From Ottelia alismoides (taxonomy: Eukaryota; Streptophyta; Magnoliopsida; Alismatales; Hydrocharitaceae), in NCBI GenBank assembly GCA_037367405.1, contig JAZKJV010000605.1:62001-126000 (forward strand): a stretch of DNA of 64,000 nt, read 5' to 3'. Position 1 is the stretch's first letter, and each line of letters starts with the position of its first letter. This document shows positions 13,301-21,121 of the stretch, one piece after another. A program made the position numbers and the translations under genes. Below the pieces are notes generated by a model. It was not told where the DNA came from, searched no databases, and was given only the letters and a program-made list of their open reading frames with translations.

Positions 13301-16300
13301 GAAGAAAACCGCATTATCCTTTTCTTGCAAGGCGCATCTCCAGCATCTTACAGCCGCATCGAGCGGCATCAGCGCAGGCGGTACGACATCCAGATCCTCT
13401 CTTGCGAGCCGGGGCTTCTAACCTCCATCTCGCGGCAAGGCAAGGGCTCTAGATCCCCATGATTGCCTGTGCGAGATCGCACGAGTCCGAACAAGCATAA
13501 ACCCCCATCGGGGTCGATTCCTCCTCGCGCGGCTTTTCTCATTTGGCAGCATCAAGGGTGGTGCGAGAAACGTCTCCCAGGCAGCATATACCGAGGAAGA
13601 ACCCTGCCTCCAGCGACCTCATCTCCTCCGATCTCTTTTGCTCCGGCGACATGAGATGGCCCTCCTCCTCCAGCGGTACCTTTAGGAGGAGGAGTCCTAA
13701 TCGAAGCGGAGGCGGCCCCCTCTCTCCCATCAATCTCAGGCGATGGTATTTTCAGTTCACGCACGATTCCAGGAGAAGGGTGGCATCCTCCAGCACTTGC
13801 GGCGGCCCCTTCTCCTAGTGCGATTCTAAGAGAAGGATGGCATCCTCCAGATCCAGGGTGCCACTCCTCCAGATCCAGTGCTTGCGACGATGGGCTATCG
13901 AAAAAATGGGTTCTCGGTAACCCTAGGTGAAGAAAAACTAGAAACACTTGTAGGGCCTTTAATAAAAAAATTGAGGGGGGGCTGCTCGGTTTAAAAAAAG
14001 GATGTTTATTAAAAAAAGAGAGGGGGGGAAGTGATGGGCCGAAGTCAAAAAAAGTTCTGAAAAAAGGCACGTACAACAAAAAAGCCATACACAAAATAAT
14101 TGAAAAAAAGGGAAAAGCCGAAAAAAATGGCAGCGACTTATTAAAAAATAAGGATTGAAGCCGAAAAAAATGCTCGACTTATTAAAAAAATGTGATGGCT
14201 ATTAAAAAATTGTTTAAAAATGATTTTGATTGAGAAAAGCTGGAAAAAAATGTGACGGTTTATTTGGTTTCATGTTTTCCCCCATTTTTCTTGTCTTCTC
14301 CCCACATTGTTGATGTCATTGTTTCCGACAAGCACGGGAGAAAGGGGAAGTATTGGGTAGAGTCACAGGTTTTCTTCATATACAGATTCTCCAGACTCTA
14401 CAGTTCAGATAATCACACTCGACGATTGGTTCTGAGTCTTCAGTTTCAGACACGCACATGTATGCAGTCTTTTCAGATGTGCACATGTCTGCCATCTTTT
14501 TGTGCGGTCCCCATCATTCTTATTTTCGGCCAGAGTTTTCACGTGAGCCATAAGAACTCCAGAGTACAAGACCATTCCCAACGCCATGTAGGCTAGGGTT
14601 TTCATGTGGTTTCATAGGGACTCCAGAGTAGAGTACCATTCTCTATACCAGATGGGAGAGACCTAGTTCTCCGACGAGGAGACTTCTTTAGACTCCATTG
14701 TCCAGCAATCATGAACTCCAATACAAGATCCTTCCGAGGTTCTTATGTTAGAGAACCCATTTCGAGGTCCCTGTGAGAGAGACCCTTCTTCAGAGATCTG
14801 CGTATGGATAATTAGCGATGCTCTTTTCGGCCCTTTTCAAAAATTCAAAGACGGAGCAGTTGTCCACATTATTGTAGCGGACCAGAGTACTCCGACGAGG
14901 AGATTCATTTTCAGTTGTAGTGACTCTGACAGGCGCAGTATAGAGCACATGCTCTTCGACGAGAGATTCAGTTGACTCACACTCCAGCCGTTCGTCCTCC
15001 TCGCCTGCACGGCATGAGAAGCAACATCCTCGACAACAGCCGACAGTTGTGTGCTTGAGTTGATATTGTTTTTAGTGTCATGTAGTGTGAGTTTCCTTTC
15101 TGTTTGTCCAAGCTGAGCATTGCATGCTCCAGCTTGAGGGGGAGTGTTAGAGTATTTGGTTATGCATCACTTATACGAGAGATGGGTAAATGGATCTCTC
15201 CAGGATCCCGCTCCTTAGGGAATAGGGTTCCACGTTAAATCCCTTGTTCTTCATGTTCTATATTTTTATCTCTGATACGCTTCCGCATTCTTATTTTCTA
15301 GCAACATCCATATACGTCTTTTAAAGATATGTTAACATAGTTTAACATGTGTCAATATCTATATAAGCATCCATATTCGCATTTAAAAATGAATAATGCT
15401 ATGATAACAAGATGTATCCATCCATTTGCATCCCTAAAATCCAGCCTTACATCTCCATTACTGACGCAATGACCCCATGACGCATAACAACACCTTTGCA
15501 TAGCAGAATACGTTTTCAACATAAAATTGATTGCCTTTAAGAACCAAAGCATTCCTCTCATTCCGAAGTGTCTACAAAACTGCCGACAGCCTACTTCATC
15601 CATGAAGTGGAAATACAGTACTATGTTTAATGTATAATGCCTTGCTCCACAATGTGGTAAAACAGAATCTGCAAACGGCTGTCTGACCATGCTAAAGACA
15701 TTTGAAAATTACTATATTTCGTTGAGCTTAAGATGCCAAATTAGCCACCTAGGATAAGTGGATCCATTTTCCTATTTTATCTATTTTATTTTTCCTTCCC
15801 CAAGTAGGGGCATGGATGTACTTTACTGATAGCCTCTTCCTAAATAAAGAGGACTTGTGATCATTAAGCTTATTATATTCCTGTCAACTTGGTAGCAAAG
15901 TGACGGTCTTAGATCGAGCCTTAATTCCTTCTCGGGCTCCCCCCTTAAGGACTCACATGTCTCCCTTCTAGACATTTGGTGAGTAACTGCCAGCCAAGCC
16001 AAGTGATAGCCTGATGCTTGAATTGGTCTCCCCCTACAGGTACTCCATTGGAAGGCACGTCACTCAGAGATGCATCATGAGCACCTATCGTTTTTGGAAT
16101 TTTTTATCTGATATATGAGTAAAATGTTATTTTAGAATAATATTTTACATATATATGCAAGTCCAAACAATGTTTAAATTTACTCCCAAGAATTGTAGAC
16201 CCATGCATGGCGTATATGATCTTCTTCTTGTTATCCTTGATGACAACCATCCCGCCTTTGGCAACCTGTATGACTCCACCTTCAGCGATGTACATATATT

Positions 16301-19300
16301 CTTTACAGTCCAAAACTTCAAGGGATATCAAGTTCTACCTCAGATCAGGAACATGTCGTATTTCTATTACCGCCATCACGACTCCATCAAAAATCTTGAT
16401 CTTCACAAAGCCGATCCCTACAATATTGCATGTTGCATCAATCTCCATGACAACTGTTTCATCATTTTATCTTCTCGTAGGTGTAGAACCAATCTTCATT
16501 GAGTGTCATATGGTAAGAACAATCTGAATCAAGAATCTATGTGCTACCCATCATCTTCTAATCTATGATTGTGAGAACTAGATCATCTTCAGAATCTATG
16601 CCTCCCTGACCCATGGCACCAACTGTGGCTTTACCTTTCTTCTTCAAGCGATCCTTCTTTCAATGTCCAGGTTCCTTGCAGTAATTGCGGATGTCCTTAG
16701 CATTGTGATTCTTTGATATGGACTTCTTCTTTCCCTTCTGCGCATAGCTAGAACTAGCATGACTCCTTTCACGAGTCATGATCAAATATGCACCGTTAGA
16801 GTCCTATGTCCCGATAGCCATATGTCGAAGTTTACGCGTATGTAGCATCGCGCGAACTTCTTCTAGGGTTGTCGATTCTCTTTCCACAATAAATGTTTGA
16901 ACAAAAATTCTCATATGATAATGGAAGAGAAACCAACAAAATCAATGCATCATCATCTTCAATCTTAACATCTATGTTTCTTAAATCGATCAACAATATA
17001 TTTAAGTGATCCAGATGTTCTTAAGAGATGTACCTTCCTGCATGCGGAGAGAGAATAGCGTTGCTTTAAGAGCAACTTGTCAGTCAAAGACCTCGTCATG
17101 TATAGACTTTCGAGTTTCAATCATATGTTGGCTGTGAAATCCTCATCGGCAACCTCGGCAATAATCTTGTCCACTAAACACACCATGATGATCGAGTGTG
17201 ATTTCTCTTCCTGCACCGTCAACATGGAGGGTTCGAGTGCATTGCCCGCTCATGATCTAACGACATCAGATGCTCTGTTGCTTCAGAAGGACACGCATCT
17301 TGATCTATATAAGACTGAATCCATTCTTCCATGTAAACTTCTCGATCTTCAGATTGTACGATGCCATCGTTTTTGATGATCCAGACGGAATCTGATACTC
17401 TGATATCATTTTGTTGTGAATAATGGAAGCACATACAAACGAGATCAATCAAGCAAGAACAAAGACACACTGATGTCCAGAGATCACCCGTAACTAGGCT
17501 TTGTTCTTGGGCATTGACGATCGATTGTCATTATGTAGAGAAAGAAGAGAGAGTACAAAGAATACTGAGAAAATACAAAGATGTGATTGAAGATGAGGAT
17601 ATAGTATGTGATGGCCCTAAGGTCCCTTTTCATACTGCAACAAAAGAATACTATATTCTATAATCCAGCCTAACACCTTTCAGCCGATCAAGATTCAGGA
17701 GGCGGATCAGGCATCTCAGCAATACAACCCAACAACTCTCACCCAATCGGAATTCATGAGGTGGATCGGCAACTTAGCAATCCAATCCAACAACTCTCAG
17801 CCAATCAGGATTCATGAGGCGGATCATACATCTCAGCAATCCAACCCAACAACTCTCAACCAACCAAGATTCAGGAGGCGGATCAGGAAACTTAGCAATC
17901 CAACCCAACCGCTCCTAGCCAATCATGATTTAGGGCATAGATCAGGCATCTTAGCAATCCAACCCAACAACTCTCAACCAACCAAGATTCAGGTGGATCA
18001 AGCAACTCAGCAATCCAACCTAATAACTACCAACCAATCATGATTCAGGAGGTGGATCAGTCATCTCAACAATCCGACCTCACAGCTCTCAACCAATCAG
18101 AAGGCAGGATAGATATCAACCACATCAGCACTCTCATATGGCACATCGTGGGGACAGAGACCACCTTCTTCTCAAGGTCTCAGATTGGTTGCGGTGTTGT
18201 CTACATGCAATTAGTGAGCATAGGTTGTGCCAAGTGGGGAGAAGTGCCCTCCCCCCTACATGGACTCGGGATTCACATCCCCAAAATACAATCAGAAATC
18301 TGATTATTAATTCATATCGGATTATAACCAAATCCGTTTCTATTAGGAGTGCCTATATAAACTCACTGGAGTTGGGTGCTATTTTTTTATGACATAATGA
18401 AGATTGACTTTGCTACTTTAACGATATAGGCAAGTTTCATGTGAACACTGTCAATCCATGACGTGATCGCCTTTGGAATTTTTTATCTGCTACATGAGTA
18501 CAATTTTATTTTAGAATAATATTTTACATATATGCAAACTCGCATAGACACACGTACGCACTAACTCACAGGCCCAAGGAAGAGAGTAAGCACCTTAAAA
18601 TTTATTGACAAGAGACATATTAAACTACCTCACTTTCATTGGACTAGATAGTGATTCAGGTCTTGAATATCGATATACCAATAGATAAATGATTAGCTGC
18701 AAAGATGGCCAAAGCCACATACCATAGAATGAACATATGGAGAAAACACGATATCTATAACAAGCACTAAATCTTTTCCTACATGAAGTGGGCGGGCTTC
18801 AAGGATCTGTTGCCCAAATCAAAGAAGAAGTTTATATATTGTTAATGAATATGCCTACTTATGCAGCATCCAAGAGACAAGACAATACTGTGTGGAATCA
18901 ATTAGAAAGTAAACGCAGATTAAAGAAAATACCCGATACACATCCCATTTGCAAAACGGGGAGAAGACTAAAAACTTGAAATCGAATTTCCATCATATAA
19001 AATGCTTTTACTGGTAATAAGAATAGAGTTGCCGTACTCTTCCTGAACGCGTAGACTTGTAGAGCTTTTCAAGCTGTTGGTGCCTTTGTAATTCCACTTC
19101 ATCTACAACCACCACATCAGGGCCTTCATAACCGCTTGTACTGAATTGCTTTTTCACTGCCTAGAACCAAGATAGAAAAAGGAAAATTGTCGCAAAAATT
19201 TTATGTCATAAGAAGTCAAGTTCGAAGATATAAAAGAAAAGCATGTTGAATTCGTGTGAGGATGAACCATCTCTGAAAAGGTTTCAAATTACTGGATTTA

Positions 19301-19650
19301 AAAAGATCACCGAAACCAAAAAAAAAAAAGCAAGGCTCATTTTTCACGTTAACTTTGGCTATAGCTCCAAGAATTTGTTGCCCTCAAACAAATTCATCAT
19401 GGACCACGTTGGGATTAGATGCAAAGAAGAAACATGGTTGACATTGTAATGTGAAAGCAATGATGATCGAGTCCAATAAACTCCAGCAGAATTTCGGGGT
19501 GAGACCACTAAAGCTGGAATTTTTATGTATCTATTAGCGAAAGACGAAATTGGGTTCAGATCCGTGAGAAAGAACAGGAAAGATATGTACCTGCTGCTGC
19601 TTGGCGACCTGTTCCTTGAACTTGTTCGCCTGCTTACGCAGCGCATCCAT
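1055..19650 (-). CDS. SH3P3-like: SH3P3-like gene: BAR/SH3 domain membrane-trafficking protein (nine exons, 3' end outside window)
   Basis: Coding exons in transcript order: 19650-19591, 19160-19038, 12109-12040, 11915-11770, 11555-11454, 11374-11177, 11098-11036, 1303-1217, 1129-1055. All junctions are GT-AG and phases join cleanly, giving 308 codons without a stop. The product starts [20 protein letters not shown], continues with helical BAR-type segments ([50 protein letters not shown]) and ends in the first half of an SH3 domain ([20 protein letters not shown]). Arabidopsis SH3P1-3 are about 350-370 aa, so roughly 40 residues remain off the left edge. Family members bind phosphoinositides and act in clathrin/dynamin-linked traffic and autophagosome formation; that role is by homology only. 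Introns 2 (6.9 kb) and 7 (9.7 kb) are full of transposons, yet no exon is broken, so the gene is probably functional. Closeness to SH3P3 rather than SH3P1/2 is from recalled sequence. Confidence 0.88.
1438..1495 (-). repeat. RTE/SINE 3' tail fragment
   Basis: The plus strand reads acaacaacaacaaagcc then cttttcccactttaagtagg. This is the reverse complement of the tail shared by the RTE LINEs and the SINE of this window (agtgggaaaaggctttgttgttg type). No LINE coding sequence follows, so it is a tail-only 5'-truncated insertion. Confidence 0.55.
1614..2512 (+). pseudogene. Copia integrase C-terminus and RT N-terminus
   Basis: Frames change within the segment: integrase (VFLGY, about 1,625), then a 147-codon frame covering the DVTFFE strand and the variable linker, then RT motifs WVFTTKQ and YGVDYFETF around 2,160-2,265. 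Stops interrupt the dipeptides where copia RT keeps tryptophan or glutamine. It ends at LTTEI, where the TRIM-like element begins, and the frame resumes at 3,801. Confidence 0.7.
2513..3800 (-). mobile_element. TRIM-like non-autonomous LTR element, 1.29 kb, nested in copia
   Basis: Two direct repeats of about 480 bp (2,513-2,995 and 3,323-3,800) flank only about 327 bp. On the minus strand the LTR begins TGTTAGGATTAG, and 2,513 carries the matching inverted end CCTAACA. The polypurine tract TTCAAGGGGGAGAT (about 2,998-3,010) borders the left LTR, and TGGTATCAGAG-type primer binding sequence is near 3,350. Target duplications are agatc (2,508-2,512) and atatc (3,801-3,805), one mismatch. The interrupted copia frame is restored when the element is removed. 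The internal part has no gag or pol. Its LTR resembles the LTR at 6,470-6,745, suggesting a copia parent. Confidence 0.82.
3801..4831 (+). pseudogene. Copia RT C-terminus and RNase H
   Basis: RT with the catalytic YIDDM motif (3,893-3,907), LRYFLGIEV and [11 protein letters not shown], then an RNase H part with [27 protein letters not shown] and [14 protein letters not shown], ending at 4,831 next to the polypurine tract. Stops at 4,166 and in the 4,170-4,588 stretch separate the two open parts. Confidence 0.8.
4993..6079 (+). mobile_element. Remnant of the LARD family (3' internal part plus 3' LTR)
   Basis: The internal part has the purine tract (5,180-5,280, with gagaaagccaaaggaaaa), the text 'gactccaaaatagagatcccattctct' split by small changes, and the end motif ccaagctgagcatttcatgc ... 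cttgagggggag (5,777-5,810). The LTR at about 5,811-6,079 has ctatataaggagccctat, the ttctcccgtgatttcatccc box and ttcgcttccg, as in LARDs 1-3. The 5' half and 5' LTR are missing. It is clearly more diverged than the other three copies. The left border is not sharp. Confidence 0.6.
6300..6750 (+). mobile_element. Copia 3' end: RNase H tail and LTR
   Basis: At about 6,350-6,417 one frame reads DQMARIF.KGLDIT*FEEFYS, the copia RNase H C-terminus. An LTR-like stretch (about 6,470-6,745) follows, with a GA-rich block, ccagtggttgtaggaggcaa and an end ttcccaacaac next to tagtatctaagag, which looks like a TGGTATCAAGAG primer binding site. This LTR is related to the TRIM-like LTRs at 2.5-3.8 kb (ccggtggtcgtgagaag counterpart). 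Confidence 0.5.
6751..7117 (+). other. Unassigned sequence after the LTR
   Basis: A 76-codon open frame (6,779-7,009) starts just after the LTR and primer-binding-like site, where gag would begin, and contains [20 protein letters not shown]. It lacks a motif I can recognise. It may be a decayed gag N-terminus, which is a guess from position only. Confidence 0.25.
7262..7716 (+). pseudogene. RTE-type LINE, 3' end of pol
   Basis: Open part 7,304-7,492 reads [20 protein letters not shown] then [18 protein letters not shown], the C-terminal region of plant RTE reverse transcriptases. It continues with [16 protein letters not shown] and IHVADPI in shifted frames to the tail (agccgaccctatttaattgtagg). 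The (ttg)n tail is cut by hAT copy B at 7,725 and resumes at 8,138-8,140. It is 5'-truncated, as is usual for LINEs. Confidence 0.8.
7725..8129. mobile_element. hAT-like MITE, GTCGG family copy B (405 bp)
   Basis: Ends CAAGGTTGCAAAAGTC and ACTTTTACAACACTG are imperfect inverted repeats. Flanks attgttgt and tttgttgt match 7 of 8. Subterminal regions repeat tagtcgg/gactagtcgg, and the core is AT-rich. No ORF. It sits in the (ttg)n tail of the RTE fragment. Confidence 0.8.
8432..9045. other. Unassigned intron sequence
   Basis: A 71-codon frame at 8,476-8,691 ([20 protein letters not shown]) and its surroundings look like decayed coding DNA, but I do not recognise the family. It is not continuous with the neighbouring repeats. 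Confidence 0.25.
9046..10410 (-). mobile_element. RTE-type LINE, 3' half, minus strand
   Basis: The 3' tail is at the left (acaacaacaataaagccatt). Moving up the minus strand are the C-terminal domain, then the RT palm (9,872-9,645: [20 protein letters not shown], with FVDD in place of FADD), then the KNKGD/NYR.IKL region near 10,230-10,340. Many stops. The 5' part ends near 10,410 against an LTR scrap. It lies in SH3P intron 7. Confidence 0.8.
9645..9872 (-). pseudogene. RTE reverse transcriptase palm fragment
   Basis: The 75-codon frame holds [12 protein letters not shown] (the catalytic double aspartate of the YADD/FADD box) and [12 protein letters not shown], both typical of plant RTE RT. 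Flanking frames are shifted. Confidence 0.8.
10411..10500 (+). repeat. LTR scrap related to the TRIM-like LTR
   Basis: gatgaccatcgttatatcat followed by cttcatgtgcttccatggtgg resembles the minus-strand TRIM LTR (gaccaccgttatat, ttcatgtgcttctgcgatgg) and the LTR at 6,690-6,745. Confidence 0.4.
10501..11035. other. Intron 7 of SH3P, no recognised feature
   Basis: Nothing recognisable. The stretch is not obviously repeated elsewhere in the window and directly follows the exon 7 donor on the minus strand. Confidence 0.35.
11036..12109 (-). CDS. SH3P exons 3-7: core of the BAR-type domain
   Basis: Exon 3 12109-12040 ([20 protein letters not shown]), exon 4 11915-11770 ([20 protein letters not shown]), exon 5 11555-11454 ([20 protein letters not shown]), exon 6 11374-11177 ([20 protein letters not shown]) and exon 7 11098-11036 ([20 protein letters not shown]). 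Exon 3 ends one base into a Gly codon completed by exon 4; the other joins are phase 0. Introns here are small (78-354 bp) and repeat-free, unlike introns 2 and 7. The [14 protein letters not shown] block is the strongest family signature. CC in GTKLSEDCC replaces a more usual S-R/K and is worth checking. Confidence 0.92.
12110..12339. other. Start of the large SH3P intron 2
   Basis: AT-rich sequence between exon 3 and the hAT-like element. No coding signal. Confidence 0.4.
12674..15302 (+). mobile_element. LARD 1: non-coding copia-derived LTR retrotransposon (2.63 kb)
   Basis: 5' LTR 12,674-12,983 (TGTTGGAGTATTTGG ... ttttctaaca), then primer site TGGTATCAGAGCGGG. The internal region has a GC-rich first part (13,150-13,900), a purine tract with gccgaaaaaaatg (13,940-14,260), then a conserved 3' part with CTCCGACGAGGAG motifs. 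It ends gtccaagctgagcattgcat ... cttgagggggag, and the 3' LTR 15,145-15,302 has lost about 150 bp of its middle. Target duplication acatc/acatc is perfect. There is no gag, protease, RT or RNase H; the last 40 bp before the LTR match the pol end of the window's copia elements. Inserted in SH3P intron 2 in antisense. Confidence 0.88.
14669..14965 (+). promoter_or_regulatory. Repeated stem-loop motif CTCC-GACGA-GGAG in LARD 1
   Basis: Copies at 14,669-14,681 and 14,890-14,902 are exact. A third at 14,952-14,965 is CTCTTCGACGAGAG, changed on both arms so that pairing is kept. Function unknown; a role in RNA packaging or dimerisation is a hypothesis discussed under findings. Confidence 0.45.
15445..15739. 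other. Intron 2 sequence, nothing recognised
   Basis: A 112-codon minus-strand frame covers this stretch but has no family motif and no support from neighbours. It is treated as chance. Confidence 0.35.
15740..16087 (+). repeat. Copia LTR remnant with primer binding site and leader
   Basis: The LTR-like part ends near 15,884 and is followed by ttggtagcaaagtgacggtc, which aligns with tggtatcagagcggcggtcc of the copia family at 26-36 and 48 kb. An untranslated-leader-like stretch follows and stops at the direct repeat beginning about 16,088. Confidence 0.45.
16088..16165. repeat. 78-bp direct repeat, copy 1
   Basis: tttggaattttttatctgat continuing through ttattttagaataatatttt matches 18,472-18,545 with only a few differences. 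The two copies flank 2.3 kb of copia and minisatellite DNA. Confidence 0.65.
16104..17672 (-). mobile_element. Copia 5' end: LTR, gag and protease, minus strand
   Basis: On the minus strand the LTR runs 17,672 to about 17,411 (TGTTAGGCTGGA ... ttcacaacaaaa) and is followed by TGATATCAGAGT, a primer binding site. Then come a degenerate gag, a zinc-knuckle region (16,620-16,690) with lysine-rich text, and a protease/pre-integrase part (16,331-16,104: [18 protein letters not shown] and [10 protein letters not shown]). It is truncated at 16,104 near the direct repeat. This family differs from the 26-36 kb copia. Confidence 0.65.
17679..18110 (+). repeat. Minisatellite, about seven copies of a 58-59 bp unit
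   Basis: Each unit reads roughly gattcaggaggcggatcagg, catctcagcaatccaaccca, acaactctcaaccaatca. Copies differ by substitutions and short deletions (for instance the ggtggatcaagcaactc unit near 17,993). It lies just upstream of the copia LTR at 17,672 on the minus strand. Confidence 0.85.
18472..18545. repeat. Direct repeat, copy 2
   Basis: Second copy of the 16,088-16,165 sequence, followed by ordinary intron sequence. Confidence 0.65.
18546..19037. other. SH3P intron 2 near the exon 2 donor
   Basis: No coding family seen. The 63-codon plus-strand frame at 18,788 has no recognisable motif. Confidence 0.4.
19038..19160 (-). CDS. SH3P exon 2
   Basis: Acceptor TTCTAG at 19,161-19,166, donor GTACGG after 19,038. 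The 41 codons read [20 protein letters not shown] then [21 protein letters not shown], matching the family pattern AVLKQF...DEAELNQHQKLEKLYISTR. Phase 0 at both ends. Confidence 0.92.
19591..19650 (-). CDS. SH3P exon 1 with the start codon
   Basis: The ATG is at 19,650-19,648 in the context GAGATGG (G at -3 and +4). The 20 codons [20 protein letters not shown] form the amphipathic N-terminal helix expected for the family. Donor GTACAT follows at 19,590. Upstream minus-strand sequence to about 19,900 is the probable 5' UTR; TATTTATAA near 19,928 could be a core promoter, weakly supported. Confidence 0.92.
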
Positions 19651-20671
19651 CTCAAATCCCTCGAGGGAAGACGGGGAGATCCAACTAACACCACTGCCAA
19701 GATCTCACTCCAGTGGGTCGTTGATGAGGAAGGGTTCCCTTCTTGCAGTGGTTGTGAAGGGTGGGAGGAAGAAGGAGCTGGGCGGCTTCTGCGGTGATGA
19801 TTAGCCGCTCTTGACCGCTGGGAATAGGACGATAGATAGGTGGGACTTGTCCTAAAATCAATCTTCTTCGGCTGTTTGCATGACTTCTCTTTTCCCACAG
19901 AAAAAAAAAGAAATTTTGTTTTGTTTGTTATAAATACACTCTTTTTTCCCCAAATCCACCATTGGATTTGTTTACTTAAATGAATCTATGCTGAGGTTCA
20001 AGTTTTGTTCGGTCAATTTTAAGTATGATCTTTAATTTTATCAGATTTTTGACCAAGCACAAAAGCCTTAATTGCATAACTAGCTTATTAATTTTGTAGC
20101 AACTGAATATGGAATGTGTATCTATGTTTAATTTATGCATACATTAAACCGAAACTTGAGTGAAGCTAGTATGTTCTCGATTGTTCTGATTGTCAAAGGA
20201 AGGCTAAGGAATTAGTAAGGTAAGTAGGAAAAAATATAGCTACAAAAGAATGCTTGCATCTTTTGCTATTTGTGTAATACAAAAGTAAGTTTTCAAAATT
20301 AATAAGATCCATTTAAATATGTCATCTTTTCTAGAATTCAGGATATGTTTGTGTATCTAAGAACTCTTTGAAGACACATTTAGAATTTTGGGTGTTTTGC
20401 TCGTTACAGTGTCTTTAAAAAATTGCAATCAAGGAATACAATATCCACGATAAAAGTAGTAGTTGCGGATGGGACACGGGTTTTGCATATTTTTCTACGA
20501 GGAATTTACAAAAAAAAAACATTGGACATGACTTTTAAAATTTTACATTTATGTCCGTATAAATTTTGTCAATAACACTTGTACTCGTACCAAATATATA
20601 ATTACACAATGATCACTACAAAGCACGTGCAATTGTGCATGTTTTCTTGTCAATGTTGATATTAAAATCTA
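19651..20671 (-). promoter_or_regulatory. 5' UTR and promoter region of the SH3P gene
   Basis: About 1 kb between the SH3P start and a MITE. A GC-richer part to about 19,900 fits a 5' UTR. A TATA-like TATTTATAA lies about 280 bp upstream of the ATG on the minus strand. Beyond it the sequence is AT-rich with no recognised feature. A 179-codon minus-strand frame here overlaps exon 1 out of frame and is not a gene. Confidence 0.4.
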
Positions 20672-20934
20672 GGGTTTTTATCAGTTGTGCCCCTCTGAGA
20701 TATTGTAATTTCAGTTATACCCCTCCTTTTTTTGAAATATCAGTCGTGCCCCTACCTTCTTGCAAAATTCACAGTTCTGCCCTTTTGTAATATCAGTTAT
20801 GCCCCTACGTTACCTTACCAGAAGGGCAGAACTGTGAATTTTACAAGAAGATAGAGGCATAGCTGATATTCCAAAAAAGGGAAGGGCATAATTGAAATTG
20901 CAATATCTTAGAGGGGTGCAACTGATAAAAACCC
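20672..20934. mobile_element. Mutator-like foldback MITE (263 bp)
   Basis: Arms GGGTTTTTATCAGTTGTGCC ... and the reverse complement ending CTGATAAAAACCC pair for about 110 bp around a short loop. Flanks taaaatcta (20,663-20,671) and taaaatcta (20,935-20,943) are a perfect 9-bp duplication, the size made by Mutator elements. No coding capacity. Transcription would give a long hairpin RNA. Confidence 0.85.
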
Positions 20935-20977
20935 TAAAATCTAAGAGTCATAACTACGATAACGAAGGTGGATAATA

Positions 20978-21121
20978 TGTTGTTACAACAGGTGTTGTAA
21001 CGCAGGGGAGCCATCGGATCACACCATCCGACGACGCTCGGAGGGAGCCAGGGATGGTTGGTGTGCATCCCGAGGGTGATCCGACAACTCCTCTGTGTTA
21101 CATCACATGTTATAACAACAG
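20978..21121. mobile_element. Small foldback MITE (about 144 bp)
   Basis: TGTTGTTACAACAGGTGTTG ... cgcaggggag pairs with ctcctctgtgttacatcaca ... tataacaaca, and the inner gatcac/gtgatc pair extends the stem. The target duplication is unclear. Confidence 0.7.

Larger units (their letters stand above)
12340..15436. mobile_element. hAT-like element of the GGATA family, split by LARD 1
   Basis: Left end CAGGAATACAAACATATA and right end ccatttgcatcccta (TAGGGATGCAAATGG on the other strand). Flanks aaattcag (12,332-12,339) and aaatccag (15,437-15,444) match 7 of 8. Subterminal text is rich in atccgtatccg and atccgcat. Without LARD 1 it is only about 470 bp. No coding frame. Confidence 0.65.

Noticed and set aside
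13552..14094. 180-codon minus-strand frame in LARD 1
   Set aside because: It is antisense to the element, spans GC-rich and purine tracts, and is not conserved in LARDs 2 and 3.
17679..18110. CRISPR-like array
   Set aside because: Whole units repeat without unique spacers, and the context is a plant genome; it is a minisatellite.
18788..18979. 63-codon plus-strand frame as a missed exon
   Set aside because: No family motif, wrong strand for the host gene and no repeat relation; consistent with chance.
19359..19898. 179-codon minus-strand frame at the SH3P 5' end
   Set aside because: It overlaps SH3P exon 1 in another frame and has no family motif; the exon 1 ATG is supported by homology and splicing.
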